NCBI RefSeq assembly: GCF_001418335.1
Contig: NZ_LIPP01000099.1
Span: 1-64,000, forward strand
Length of the DNA stretch: 64,000 bases
Direction of reading: 5' to 3'
From: Streptomyces aurantiacus
Lineage (GTDB): Bacteria > Actinomycetota > Actinomycetes > Streptomycetales > Streptomycetaceae
Shown in pieces: positions 46,579 through 55,385 of this stretch. The stretch's first letter is position 1, and the number at the start of each line of letters is the position of its first letter. Made by a program: the position numbers and the translations under genes. The notes beneath the pieces are model-generated. The model saw nothing but the letters and a program-made list of their open reading frames with translations. It searched no databases and was not told the origin of the DNA.

Positions 46579-47495
46579 CAGAGTCGCAGGCCCCTTCCCC
46601 GGGTGGCCAGCAACTGCAGCAGCGAGACCACGACGGTGAGGACGAAGAAGACGGTCGCGTTGGCCATCTGGTAGGCGTAGTCGCCGCCCGTGTATCCGGT
46701 GAAGATCGTCATGGCGACACTGCGGGTCTCGGTGCCGGGCCCGCCCTGGGTGAGCGCGACGATGATGTCGTAGGCGTTCAGATAGCCCTTGATGCCGAGG
46801 ATCGTGTTGATCAGGATGAATCCGGCGATCAGCGGCAGCGTGACGGACCTGAACCTGCGCCAGGGCGACGCCCCGTCGATGGCGGCGGCCTCGTAGAGCT
46901 CGTCGGGGATCGACAGCAGGCCCGCGATGTAGATCAGCAGGGCGCCGGGGATCGTCTGCCACGCGGACACGATGACAATGGCGATCCAGGCGAGGTCCGG
47001 GTTGCCGAGGATGCTCTCCTCCAGCGGGCCGAAGCCGATGGATCCGGCCACGCTCGGCAGGGTGTTGGAGAACAGGTAGTTGAAGACGTAGGCGATGACG
47101 ATGCCGGAAATCACCATCGGGATGACGAAGATGCTGCGCAGCGCTGTCGCGAACCGGATGCGGCTGGTCAGCCCCAGCGCGAGTGCGAGCGCCACGGCCT
47201 GGGCGAGGATCACGGTGACGAGGGCGAAGCCGATGGTGAACGCGTAGGCGTCGAAGACGGCCGGGTCGGAGAACACGGCCCGGTAGTTCGTGATCCCGAC
47301 GAACGACCAGTTTCCGAAGCCGACGTAGTCCGTGAAGCTGTAGAAGATGCCCACCACGGCGGGGAGCAGGACCAGGGCGGTGAACAGCAGCAGTGTGGGC
47401 AGCAGGAACCAGTAGAAGACGGGTTCGACACGGCGTCGCCCGGCGCGGCGGCTCGCGCCGGCCGCACCTCGTGCGACCCGGGCGGAAACGGACAT
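46578..47495 (-). CDS. Carbohydrate ABC transporter permease (MalF-like)
   Basis: A 305-residue permease. Helices begin at about residue 27 (FYWFLLPTLLLFTALVLLP), and the coupling loop is YEAAAIDGASPWRRFRSVTLP. ATG is preceded by GAGGAGAAG. It forms a channel with the MalG-like protein for the sugar delivered by the upstream lipoprotein. Confidence 0.94.
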   Translation of the reverse strand: MSVSARVARGAAGASRRAGRRRVEPVFYWFLLPTLLLFTALVLLPAVVGIFYSFTDYVGFGNWSFVGITNYRAVFSDPAVFDAYAFTIGFALVTVILAQAVALALALGLTSRIRFATALRSIFVIPMVISGIVIAYVFNYLFSNTLPSVAGSIGFGPLEESILGNPDLAWIAIVIVSAWQTIPGALLIYIAGLLSIPDELYEAAAIDGASPWRRFRSVTLPLIAGFILINTILGIKGYLNAYDIIVALTQGGPGTETRSVAMTIFTGYTGGDYAYQMANATVFFVLTVVVSLLQLLATRGRGLRL

Positions 47496-47812
47496 GGGCT
47501 CTTCTCCTCGATGCGGCTCTGGGCGGGGCTGAGGGCTCCTGATGGATCTCCGTGGGTGAGGGAGCGGCGGTCGGGCGGCCGGTGCGGGCTCCGAGGGTCC
47601 CCGGCCGGCCGGCGGCTGGACGAGCGCCTGACGCGGGGCCTCGTACCGGCCGTACTCGCGTCTTGCTCCCGGTGCGGTGAGTGGGGATCGCCCCTGCTCC
47701 AAGAGCCTCGGGGACCTCGGGGGGAACCTCGGGGAGAGCGTGCCTGGCGTCGCGACGCCGCGGAGGCCCGTCGGCGGCCCGCCCGCGACCCGCCCGCGAC
47801 CCGCCGGCAGGC
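47496..47812. other. Noncoding gap between binding-protein and permease genes
   Basis: 317 bases, very GC-rich, with short direct repeats such as CGCGACCCGC (47776-47806) and ACCTCGGGG. I see no open frame with coding character and no convincing terminator. The spacing is large for genes expected to be co-transcribed, so it may hold processing or attenuation signals that lower permease expression relative to the binding protein. Confidence 0.5.
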
Positions 47813-49129
47813 TTACGCCGAGGAGCGGATCGCGAGGCGTCGCCAGTCGCTGTCGAGTTGCTTGAGCATGGACTCGAAGTTGCCCGACGAGATGGCGCTC
47901 TGAAGGTAGTTGCCCAGCGGGATGGACACCGGGATGAACGTTCCTGCGCCCGGGTAGAAGGCGGCCGAGTCCACATAGGGCTGCAGGCCGGCCAGTCGGG
48001 GGTCCTTGGCCGGCGGCGCGTCCTCGGTCACTCCGTAGGCGAGGTTGTCCCGGTTGTAGCCGTTGATGATCGCGGGTTCCATCAGGAAGTTGACGAGCTC
48101 CCGGGCCTCGTCCTTGTGCTGTGAGCCGGTCGGGATCCACAGCGCGAGGTCGATGTTGACCCTCGCCTGCCGGTCGCTCGCCCGGTCCGTGACGGGCAGC
48201 GCGAACGTCCCGACGTCGAGTTTCGGGTTCACCGCGGCGATCTGGGACAGCGCCCAGGGGCCCTGGAGGTACATCGCCGCCTGGCCCTTGCCGAAGGCCA
48301 GGTTGCCGTCGGCGTAGGAACGGGAGGCGGCGTCCGGGTTGTAGTACCTCGTGATGGCGCGCGCCCGGTCCATCGGCTCGGCGAACGTCTTCTGGAAGGA
48401 GACGGCCGAGTCCGGTCCGATGTCGGTGCCCTGTTCGTCGAGCCGGGAGAAGAAGGATGGCGTGTCGACGAGGCTGCCGACCGCGTAGTCGAAGAGCCCC
48501 TGCCATATCGTCCAGGTGTCCTTGCCCGTGGCGTAGACCGGCGTGACCCCGGCCGTCTTCAGCTCCTTGCAGACGTCGATGAACTCGGACCAGGTCGTCG
48601 GCACCGGCAGGCGGTGCTTGGCGAAGATCTGCTTGTTGTAGATGACCCCGGCGGCAGCCAGCGAGTAGGGCAGGACGCTGGTACGTCCCGGATACTTCGC
48701 GTACTGCTCGGAGAGTCTGCCGATGTCCGCGGGGATACGGCGCGCGGCGGGCAGGTCCGACAGGTCGGAGAGCACGCCCCGCTCGATGTAGCGGGCCAGC
48801 TCCAGGTTGTCGTTGAAGCAGCCCACGTCGGCAGGCTTCTCACGGACGAACTGCGGCGCGATGATCACGGTGTCGTCGTGGATCACCTTGATCCCCGGAC
48901 GCCGCTTCTCGAACTGCCGCAGCAGTTTGTCGAAGTAGGCGAGCACCTCCGTCTTCTGCTCGTAGAAACGGATGGTCGTCCCACCGCTTCCCGAGGCGTC
49001 GCCGCCGCAGCCGGTGAGTCCCGCCGCGCCCAGCAGGGCCCCGGCGCCGACGCCGGCCGACGCGAGGAGGCCGCGGCGGCTGATCCCTCGTACGCCTCGG
49101 CTCGTGGGGCGCCTTGTTCCGGTCGTCAC
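47813..49129 (-). CDS. Sugar-binding lipoprotein, ABC transporter family 1
   Basis: A 438-residue solute-binding protein. The signal has a Tat-like pair (SRRGLL, Arg18-19) and lipobox LTGC with Cys41. The mature part follows the SBP_bac_1 pattern: IRFYEQKTEVLAYFDKLLRQFEKRRPGIKV, AAAGVIYNKQIFAKH and AAMYLQGPWALS. It binds an oligosaccharide outside the membrane. The start is GTG with GGAGG seven bases upstream. It is first in the operon, with a LacI-type palindrome 71 bases before it. Confidence 0.94.
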   Translation of the reverse strand: MTTGTRRPTSRGVRGISRRGLLASAGVGAGALLGAAGLTGCGGDASGSGGTTIRFYEQKTEVLAYFDKLLRQFEKRRPGIKVIHDDTVIIAPQFVREKPADVGCFNDNLELARYIERGVLSDLSDLPAARRIPADIGRLSEQYAKYPGRTSVLPYSLAAAGVIYNKQIFAKHRLPVPTTWSEFIDVCKELKTAGVTPVYATGKDTWTIWQGLFDYAVGSLVDTPSFFSRLDEQGTDIGPDSAVSFQKTFAEPMDRARAITRYYNPDAASRSYADGNLAFGKGQAAMYLQGPWALSQIAAVNPKLDVGTFALPVTDRASDRQARVNIDLALWIPTGSQHKDEARELVNFLMEPAIINGYNRDNLAYGVTEDAPPAKDPRLAGLQPYVDSAAFYPGAGTFIPVSIPLGNYLQSAISSGNFESMLKQLDSDWRRLAIRSSA

Positions 49130-49199
49130 CTCGTTGCCTCCAGAGGTCCGTCACGCAACCTCGGGGCGCGTGAGCCGTGTGCAAGCGGGCGCGGCGAAC

Positions 49200-49213
49200 T
49201 TACAGCGCTGTAA
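49200..49213. promoter_or_regulatory. LacI-type operator, binding-protein side
   Basis: Perfect palindrome TTACAGCGCTGTAA between the divergent binding-protein and LacI genes. The same core occurs again before the GH2 gene. Confidence 0.75.
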
Positions 49214-49365
49214 AATTGAGTGTCAACCACTTGCCGCCCATGTTTTCGGCGTGCCCGCTCGACCGTCCGGTGCACCCGACGCGGGCCGGGAACGGCCCGG
49301 TAGAGTCGCAGACCGCCGACGGAGCGTCGCGTGGCACCAAGGACCGAGCGTCACCGAGGAGCGAA

Positions 49366-50448
49366 GTGTCCAACGTCCGGCTGAGCGATGTGGCCAAGCA
49401 TGCAGGCGTCTCGCCGAAGACCGTCTCGAACGTCGTCCACGGCTACGTACACGTGCGTGAAAGCACGCGGGCCCGGGTGCAGAGCGCGATCGACGAGCTC
49501 GGCTACCGTCCCGACATGCGCGGCCGCAACCTCGCCACCGGCCGCACCAGGATGCTCGCCCTGGCCTTCCCCGATCTGCGCATTCCCTACTTCGCCGAGC
49601 TCGCCCACGTCATCGCGGAGGCGGCCGGCGAGCGTGGCTACCGGCTGCTGCTCGAAGAGTCGGGCGGGGCGCCCGAGGTCGAGCGGGCGATCCTCTCCAC
49701 GGAGGAGGCCGGGATCGTCGACGGAGTGCTCTTCCAGCCGGTCTGGCTGACCTCGACCGAGATCGCCCAGCACCGCAGGGACGTGCCGGTCGTCCTGCTC
49801 GGCGAGAGCATCGCCCCGCTCAGTGTCGACCACGTCCACATCGACAACATCGCGGCGGCCGCGCAGGTGGTGGAGCATCTGGCCGCGCTCGGCCGACGGC
49901 GCATCGCCTTCCTGTGCGCCGAGAGCCCGGCGCCCTCCGAGACGTCGAAGCAGCGTCTGATCGGTTACCAGCAGGGGCTTGAGGCCTGTGGGCTGCCCGT
50001 CGACACCTCGCTCGTCGTCACCGGCAGCGTGGCCGACGCGGACGCCGCCGGTGCGTCCCTCGCGGCCGCGCTCGACGCCGGTATGACGCCGGACGCCATC
50101 CTCTGCCGCGACGACCTGGCCGCCCTGGGGGCGCTGCGCACCCTGACCGACCGGGGCCTTCGGGTACCGGAGGACGTCGCGATCACCGGCTGGGACGACA
50201 TCACTCTGGCGTCGGCGGTCCGGCCGAGCCTCACCTCCATCCGTGCCGACGGCCCGCAGCTGGCCCGGCGCGCGCTGGATCTTCTGCTTGAGCGCGTGGA
50301 CGGGTACGACGGCCTGGGCCGGCACGAGACCGTCGGCCATTCACTCGTGGTCCGCGAGAGCGCGCCGGCACCCGCACCGGCACCCGCACCGGCTCCGGCT
50401 CCGGCTCCGGGAGCGGCATCCGCACCGGCTCGGACTCCGTCCGCCTGA
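49366..50448 (+). CDS. LacI-family transcriptional regulator
   Basis: A 360-residue repressor. The N-terminal helix-turn-helix is VRLSDVAKHAGVSPKTVSNVV followed by the hinge GYRPDMRGRNLATGRT, then a periplasmic-binding-protein-like effector domain ending in WDDITLASAVRPSLTSI. Start GTG 49366 has GAGGAG four bases upstream; longer in-frame starts add non-family sequence and would run over the operator region. The C-terminus carries an Ala-Pro repeat tail coded by a short tandem repeat (about 50370-50430). It faces the uptake operon and precedes the GH2 gene, with identical palindromes at both. Confidence 0.94.
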   Translation: MSNVRLSDVAKHAGVSPKTVSNVVHGYVHVRESTRARVQSAIDELGYRPDMRGRNLATGRTRMLALAFPDLRIPYFAELAHVIAEAAGERGYRLLLEESGGAPEVERAILSTEEAGIVDGVLFQPVWLTSTEIAQHRRDVPVVLLGESIAPLSVDHVHIDNIAAAAQVVEHLAALGRRRIAFLCAESPAPSETSKQRLIGYQQGLEACGLPVDTSLVVTGSVADADAAGASLAAALDAGMTPDAILCRDDLAALGALRTLTDRGLRVPEDVAITGWDDITLASAVRPSLTSIRADGPQLARRALDLLLERVDGYDGLGRHETVGHSLVVRESAPAPAPAPAPAPAPAPGAASAPARTPSA

Positions 50449-50487
50449 GCGCCGCACCCGATCCCACGCTGCCGCGTTCGGCCGGTC

Positions 50488-50503
50488 TTTACAGCGCTGT
50501 AAA
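50488..50503. promoter_or_regulatory. LacI-type operator, GH2 side
   Basis: Perfect 16-bp palindrome TTTACAGCGCTGTAAA, 88 bases before the GH2 start. It shares its 14-bp core with the site at 49200. Confidence 0.78.
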
Positions 50504-50590
50504 TGGATGTTGAGATAGCCCGGCGACGTATGAGTCCGGTGAGTCCGATACGAGTCCGATCCGATCCCCCGCCGCAGGAGACACACAGCC

Positions 50591-52459
50591 ATGCCCGATG
50601 CGCATCCCCCGACCGCGGTTTCGTCCAGCCCGGCGGCCATCCCCCGGCCGGAGTACCCCCGGCCCTCCTTCGTCCGCCAGGACTGGCTCAACCTCAACGG
50701 CACCTGGCAGTTCGCCCGCGACCCCGGCGACAGCGGCCTGGAGCGCGGCCTGGTCACCTCCGAACTGCCGGAGCGCATCCTCGTCCCGTTCTGCCCGGAG
50801 TCGGAACTGTCCGGGATCGGCGACACGGACTTCCACCACGCCGTCTGGTACCGGCGCACGGTGCGTGTCCCCGACGCCTGGGCCGGCCGTCGGCCACTCC
50901 TGCACTTCGGCGCCGTGGACCACGACGCCACCGTCTGGGTCAACGGGCACGAAGTCGCCCGGCACAGCGGCGGCTTCACCCCGTTCACCGCCGACCTGGG
51001 CGATGTGGTCCGAGCGGGCGAGGAGGCGGTCGTCGTGGTGCGGGCCCGGGACAGCGCCCGCGGCCCCCAGGCCCGCGGCAAGCAGTCCACGGAGTACGCC
51101 AACCACAGCTGTGTCTACACCCGGACCACCGGTATCTGGCAGACCGTGTGGCTGGAGCCGGTCGCCCCCACACATCTGCGGCGCCCCCGGATCACACCCG
51201 ACCTGGCCGCCGGTTCGTTCCACGTGGAGGTGCCGCTGGCCGGAAGGCGGATCGGCCATCGGGTCCGCGGCGAACTGCGCGACGCCCAGGGCGTGGTCGT
51301 GGGAAGCTCCGTGTCGGCGGACTTCGACCTCGCGCCGCGCCTCGTCCTGCCCCTCCCCTCGGACCGCCGCCGCACCTGGTCACCCGAGGACCCGCATCTG
51401 TACGAGCTGGTCCTGGAACTGACCGACCCGAACGGCACCGTGATCGACCGCACCGTGTCCACGGCCGGACTGCGCTCGGTGACACTCGACGGCAAACGCA
51501 TCCTCATCAACGGCGCACCCGTCTTCCAGCGCCTGGTGCTCGATCAGGGCTGGTACCCCGACGGCCTGATGACCGCGCCGGACGACGCCTCGTTGATCCG
51601 CGACATCGAACTCTCCCTCGCCGCGGGCTTCAACGGCGCGCGGCTGCACCAGAAGGTGTTCGAAGAGCGCTTCCTGCACCACGCGGACCGGCTGGGCTAC
51701 CTGGTCTGGGGCGAGTTCGGGGACTGGGGCGCCGCGACGGGGCCGGTCAGCGGCGACAACCAGCAGCCGACCGCCGGCTTCGTCGCCCAGTGGCTGGAGG
51801 CCGTGGAGCGCGACTACTCCCACCCGTCGATCGTCGGCTGGTGTCCACTCAACGAAACCCGCCAGGAACTCACGGACCGCCAGAGCGTTCTCGACGACGT
51901 CACCCGTGCCATGTTCCTCGCCACCAAGGCAGCGGACACCTCCCGGCCCGTCCTCGACGCGTCCGGCTACGCCCACCGCGTACTCGACACCGACGTCTAC
52001 GACTCGCACTGCTACGAACAGGACCCCGAGGTCTTCCGCAAGTTGATGGCGGGGCTGGACAAGAACACCCCCTTCGTCAACCCGCAGGACGAGACGCCGC
52101 AGTCCACCTGGTCCCTGCCCTACCGCGGACAGCCCTACTTCTGCAGCGAGTTCGGCGGCATCTGGTGGAATCCCGACGAGGCGCGGGCCGTCGGAGAGGA
52201 CCGGCTGCTCTCCTGGGGCTACGGCCAACGCCCCCGCGACGAGGAGGAGTTCCACCAGCGCTTCGCCGGGCTGACCGGTGTCCTGCTCGACGACTCCGGC
52301 ATGTTCGGCTACTGCTACACCCAGCTGACGGACGTCTTCCAGGAACAGAACGGCATCTACCGTTTCGACCGCACGAGCAAGCTCGACGTGGAGCGGGTCC
52401 GGGCAGCGCAGCAGCGGCCTGCCGCGTTCGAGGCCGACGGTACGCAAGAACGACCGTAA
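50591..52459 (+). CDS. Glycoside hydrolase family 2
   Basis: A 622-residue GH2 enzyme. It has the N-terminal sugar-binding domain (HAVWYRR, WVNGHEVARHSGGF), an Ig-like domain, then the TIM barrel with acid/base Glu422 (CPLNETRQ) and nucleophile Glu520 (CSEFGG). It lacks the large C-terminal domains of LacZ, giving a length like beta-glucuronidase or short beta-galactosidases. There is no signal peptide. Shared operators imply co-regulation with the GH31 importer operon, so the transported sugar may contain both an alpha- and a beta-linkage. Confidence 0.93.
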   Translation: MPDAHPPTAVSSSPAAIPRPEYPRPSFVRQDWLNLNGTWQFARDPGDSGLERGLVTSELPERILVPFCPESELSGIGDTDFHHAVWYRRTVRVPDAWAGRRPLLHFGAVDHDATVWVNGHEVARHSGGFTPFTADLGDVVRAGEEAVVVVRARDSARGPQARGKQSTEYANHSCVYTRTTGIWQTVWLEPVAPTHLRRPRITPDLAAGSFHVEVPLAGRRIGHRVRGELRDAQGVVVGSSVSADFDLAPRLVLPLPSDRRRTWSPEDPHLYELVLELTDPNGTVIDRTVSTAGLRSVTLDGKRILINGAPVFQRLVLDQGWYPDGLMTAPDDASLIRDIELSLAAGFNGARLHQKVFEERFLHHADRLGYLVWGEFGDWGAATGPVSGDNQQPTAGFVAQWLEAVERDYSHPSIVGWCPLNETRQELTDRQSVLDDVTRAMFLATKAADTSRPVLDASGYAHRVLDTDVYDSHCYEQDPEVFRKLMAGLDKNTPFVNPQDETPQSTWSLPYRGQPYFCSEFGGIWWNPDEARAVGEDRLLSWGYGQRPRDEEEFHQRFAGLTGVLLDDSGMFGYCYTQLTDVFQEQNGIYRFDRTSKLDVERVRAAQQRPAAFEADGTQERP

Positions 52460-52694
52460 GGCTGCCGGGCTGTCTCGTCAGGGGCTCGCCTGTGCCTTGC
52501 GCCGCTTGCCCGAGTGCCGGGCTGCCCGCAGCAGGACCACCGGCAGGGCCGGCGCGAGGCACAGCTCTCCTTGCTGCGGACATGCCGCCGGACGTGCCGC
52601 ATCGAGAGGCCCACGGCCTCGGTGATCCGGTCATCGCTCGTGGCACCCACTCCCTGTGGTGACGGCGGAGCAAGGCGATCGTTATGATGACCGG
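52460..52694. other. Intergenic region with a possible decayed helix-turn-helix fragment
   Basis: 235 bases without an intact gene. On the minus strand at about 52578-52653 a frame reads SDDRITEAVGLSMRHVRRHV, which looks like a LuxR-type helix-turn-helix recognition segment. It is not continued by a LuxR-like sequence in any frame. It may be a gene remnant; chance resemblance is possible. Confidence 0.25.
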
Positions 52695-52712
52695 AATCGT
52701 TCAAACGAACAT
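52695..52712. promoter_or_regulatory. Operator-like site before DeoR/LacI-hybrid regulator
   Basis: On the minus strand it reads ATGTTCGTTTGAACGATT, an inverted repeat TCGTT-TG-AACGA. It closely matches ATGAGCGTTTGAGCGTTT before the downstream binding-protein gene. Its position argues that translation of the regulator starts after it. Confidence 0.55.
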
Positions 52713-52728
52713 TTCGGGGTGGGGCAAG

Positions 52729-53904
52729 GTGCGGGAGCCGGTCGATCTCAGGCGCCAGCGAATCCTGGCGGCGGTCCAGGCACGCGGAGCGGCGCGGGTC
52801 CGGGACCTCGCCGACGAGTTGCAGGTCTCGGTGGTGACGGTGCGCCGGGACGTGGAGGAGCTGACGCGCGAGGGCAGGCTGCGTCGCGGACACGGGGTCG
52901 TCCGGTCGACGCTGCCCGCCCAGGAGGTCCTCTCGGGCGGCCTCTCCGAAGGGGACAGGGTGGCCGTCGTGGTGCCGGAACGGCACTCGTACCTGACCGA
53001 GACCCTGCATGGCGCGCGTACGGCACTGGAGGAGGCCGGGATGCGCATGGCGCTGCACATCGCCCCCCAGGTGACCGGCGCCGAACGCCCCCTGGTGGAA
53101 CGGGCGTTGGCCGACGGCGCCCGCGGTCTGCTGCTCGCGCCCCGCTGGCACAGCAGGGCGGCGGAGGACGCCGACCACGGCTGGCTCGCCGCGCTGGACG
53201 TACCCACGGTGCTGATGGAGCGCCGTCCGCGGCAGGGCAGCGCGGCACACGCCCTGGACTCGGTGTGCTCCGACCACTGGTACGGCGCTCATCTCGCGGT
53301 GGAGCACCTGGTGGGGCTCGGTCACCGGCGGATCGTGTTCGCGACCCGGGAGGACAGTCCGACCGCGCGCACGCTGCGGGCCGCCTTCACGAGCATCGCC
53401 GGGGCGCATCCGCTGCTGGAGGAGTGGGCGTGGGCGCTGATATCCCCGCAGGCGGGGCGCGAAGGCCCATACACCGCCGACGAGACGGCCGGCCTGCCGC
53501 GGTTGCTGCGCAGGGTGCGGGCGACCGCGGTGGTGCTGCACAGCGACGTGGACGCGCTGATGGTCGTCCAGCAACTGGCGGACGACGCGGTGCGGGTGCC
53601 CGAGGACTGCTCCGTCGTGGCGTACGACGACGTGGTGGCCGCGCTCGCCACGTCCCCCCTGACAGCCGTGTCCCCGCCCAAGGCGGAGGTCGGCCGCGTG
53701 GCCGCCGAGCTGTTGGTCCAACGCCTTCGCGAGGGCGGGGAGCGACCCGCGCGCCGCGTCGAGCTGCTTCCGCGGCTGATGGTGCGTGGCTCCACCCGGG
53801 CATGGCGGGGTCCCCTGGAGGGAACCGCCGCTCAGAGCGATACCGCTCGGGACGATGCCGGTCGGAGCGATGCCGCCACGGTCGATGTCACCACGCCCAA
53901 CTAA
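52729..53904 (+). CDS. DeoR/LacI-hybrid transcriptional regulator
   Basis: A 391-residue regulator. The N-terminal DeoR-type winged helix is RRQRILAAVQARGAARVRDLADELQVSVVTVRRDVEEL. It is fused to a LacI-type ligand-binding domain (VAVVVPERHSYLTETLHGAR ... GLGHRRIVFATRE ... VVAYDDVVAAL). This hybrid class is common in Streptomyces sugar loci. I placed the start at GTG 52729 (VREPVDLRRQ), matching the usual N-terminus; in-frame ATGs at 52684 and 52687 would place the operator-like site inside the gene. It is followed by a sugar importer operon. Confidence 0.9.
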   Translation: MREPVDLRRQRILAAVQARGAARVRDLADELQVSVVTVRRDVEELTREGRLRRGHGVVRSTLPAQEVLSGGLSEGDRVAVVVPERHSYLTETLHGARTALEEAGMRMALHIAPQVTGAERPLVERALADGARGLLLAPRWHSRAAEDADHGWLAALDVPTVLMERRPRQGSAAHALDSVCSDHWYGAHLAVEHLVGLGHRRIVFATREDSPTARTLRAAFTSIAGAHPLLEEWAWALISPQAGREGPYTADETAGLPRLLRRVRATAVVLHSDVDALMVVQQLADDAVRVPEDCSVVAYDDVVAALATSPLTAVSPPKAEVGRVAAELLVQRLREGGERPARRVELLPRLMVRGSTRAWRGPLEGTAAQSDTARDDAGRSDAATVDVTTPN

Positions 53905-53921
53905 TGAGCGTTTGAGCGTTT
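53904..53921. promoter_or_regulatory. Operator-like site before importer operon
   Basis: ATGAGCGTTTGAGCGTTT overlaps the regulator stop region and contains GAGCGTTT twice. It matches 14 of 18 positions of the inverted site at 52695-52712, and lies about 105 bases before the binding-protein ATG. Confidence 0.5.
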
Positions 53922-54027
53922 GTTTTTCTTCTGATCGATCTATTGACCGTTTGGATCGAAGCGTTGAGGATTCCCGTGTCCCGAACAGCCGTGTCCCCCC
54001 GGACACGCAGGAGCCGCGGGAGGCGCC

Positions 54028-55359
54028 ATGCCCGGACGACCCGACCGTCGGTCCGTGCTCGCCGCGATGGCCGCCGTACCGCTGACAGGAGCCGCGAGCG
54101 CCTGCAGCGGGGACAACGGTGCCTCGTCGGCGGGCACGGGCCGTACGACGCGCATCACCTTCTGGTCCGCCCTGCGCGGCAGCCAGGAGGTGGTCGATGC
54201 CTTCAACCGCACGCACGACAAAGTGCGGGTGGACTTCCAGCAGATCCCCTCCGGGGGCCAGGGCGGCTACGCCAAGCTGAGCAACGCCGCCCGGGCGGGC
54301 AACGCGCCCGACGTCGCGACCATCGAGTATCCGCAGGTGCCGGGGTTCGCCATCGACGGAGTCGCCCGGGACATCACCGGCCTCGTCAGTGACAGCCTGC
54401 GCCGCAAGCTGCTGCCGCAGGCGCTCGCACAGACCACGTTCGAGGGGCGGGTGTTCAGCGTTCCGCTGGACGTCGAGCCCATGGTGATGCATTACCGCGC
54501 CGATCTCTTCGACCGGTACGGGCTCCAAGTCGCCCGCACCTGGGACGAGTTCGCCGAGCAGGCGGCCACCGTTCGCCGCAAGGCCGCCGACCGGCGACTC
54601 GTACTGTTCCCGACGGACGGGATGACGCAGTTCGCCGCCTACGCCTGGCAGGCCGGCGCCCAGTGGTTCGACACCTCCGAAGGAGCCTGGAACGTCTCCC
54701 TCGCCGACGCGCCCTCGCGGCGCGTGGCGCGGTACTGGCAGCGGCTCATCGACCGTGACGACGTGTTCGTGAACGCGGTCGAGAGCAGGCAGTCCGACGC
54801 GCAGATCGGCAACGGGCTGGTACTCACCCGGCTGAGCGGTGCCTGGGACGCCGGCGCGCAGATGAACGCCCGGCCCGCGCAGAAGGGCCAGTGGCGGATC
54901 GCCCCACTCCCCCAGTGGGACACCGGCAGCCCTTCCGTGGGCACACACGGCGGCTCCACGTTCGCCGTCACGAAGGACAGCCGCCGTCCCGAGGCCGCGA
55001 TGGAGTTCATCGAGTGGCAGGTCACCCACCCCGACGCCCTGCGCGCCCGTCTCTCCAGCGGCACCAGCAGCCAGTATCCGGCCGCCCCCGGCCTGGTCGC
55101 CGTGGGCCGCAAGGCCTTCGACCGGTCGTACTACGGCGGACAGGACATCTACCGCCTGTTCGAACAGGAGGCGGAGAAGATCGGCGAGGGCTGGCGGTGG
55201 GGACCGCGGATGAGCGCCACCCAGAGAGTCATGCAGGACTCCTTCGCCCGGGTCGGCGGCGGCCAGGGATCGCTGGCCGCATCCCTGCGCACCGCACAGG
55301 AGGGGACCATGCCCGACCTCAAGGCCCTGGGCCTGTCCACCACGCAGCACACCACCTGA
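54028..55359 (+). CDS. Sugar-binding lipoprotein, ABC transporter family 1
   Basis: A 443-residue solute-binding protein with a short Tat-like signal (DRRSVL, Arg7-8) and Cys26 in SACSG. The mature pattern is ITFWSALRGSQEVVDAFNRTH, then VEPMVMHYRADLFDRYGL, QWFDTSEGAW and PEAAMEFIEWQVTHP. GGGAGG lies before the ATG. It is first in a five-gene operon with two permeases, a dehydrogenase-like gene and a DUF2264 gene. The substrate is probably an oligosaccharide, perhaps a uronic-acid-containing one given the DUF2264 neighbour. Confidence 0.94.
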   Translation: MPGRPDRRSVLAAMAAVPLTGAASACSGDNGASSAGTGRTTRITFWSALRGSQEVVDAFNRTHDKVRVDFQQIPSGGQGGYAKLSNAARAGNAPDVATIEYPQVPGFAIDGVARDITGLVSDSLRRKLLPQALAQTTFEGRVFSVPLDVEPMVMHYRADLFDRYGLQVARTWDEFAEQAATVRRKAADRRLVLFPTDGMTQFAAYAWQAGAQWFDTSEGAWNVSLADAPSRRVARYWQRLIDRDDVFVNAVESRQSDAQIGNGLVLTRLSGAWDAGAQMNARPAQKGQWRIAPLPQWDTGSPSVGTHGGSTFAVTKDSRRPEAAMEFIEWQVTHPDALRARLSSGTSSQYPAAPGLVAVGRKAFDRSYYGGQDIYRLFEQEAEKIGEGWRWGPRMSATQRVMQDSFARVGGGQGSLAASLRTAQEGTMPDLKALGLSTTQHTT

Positions 55360-55385
55360 GCCGACGAGAAGGCAGGTGACACCGC

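Noticed and set aside
52578-52653. A LuxR-family pseudogene
   Set aside because: Only about 20 residues resemble a helix-turn-helix, and no flanking LuxR sequence is found in any frame. Kept only as a note on the gap.
52357-55350. A 997-codon minus-strand frame opposite the regulator and binding-protein genes
   Set aside because: It runs across several real plus-strand genes and intergenic DNA with no domain pattern. Only a short stretch near 52578-52653 resembles a helix-turn-helix.
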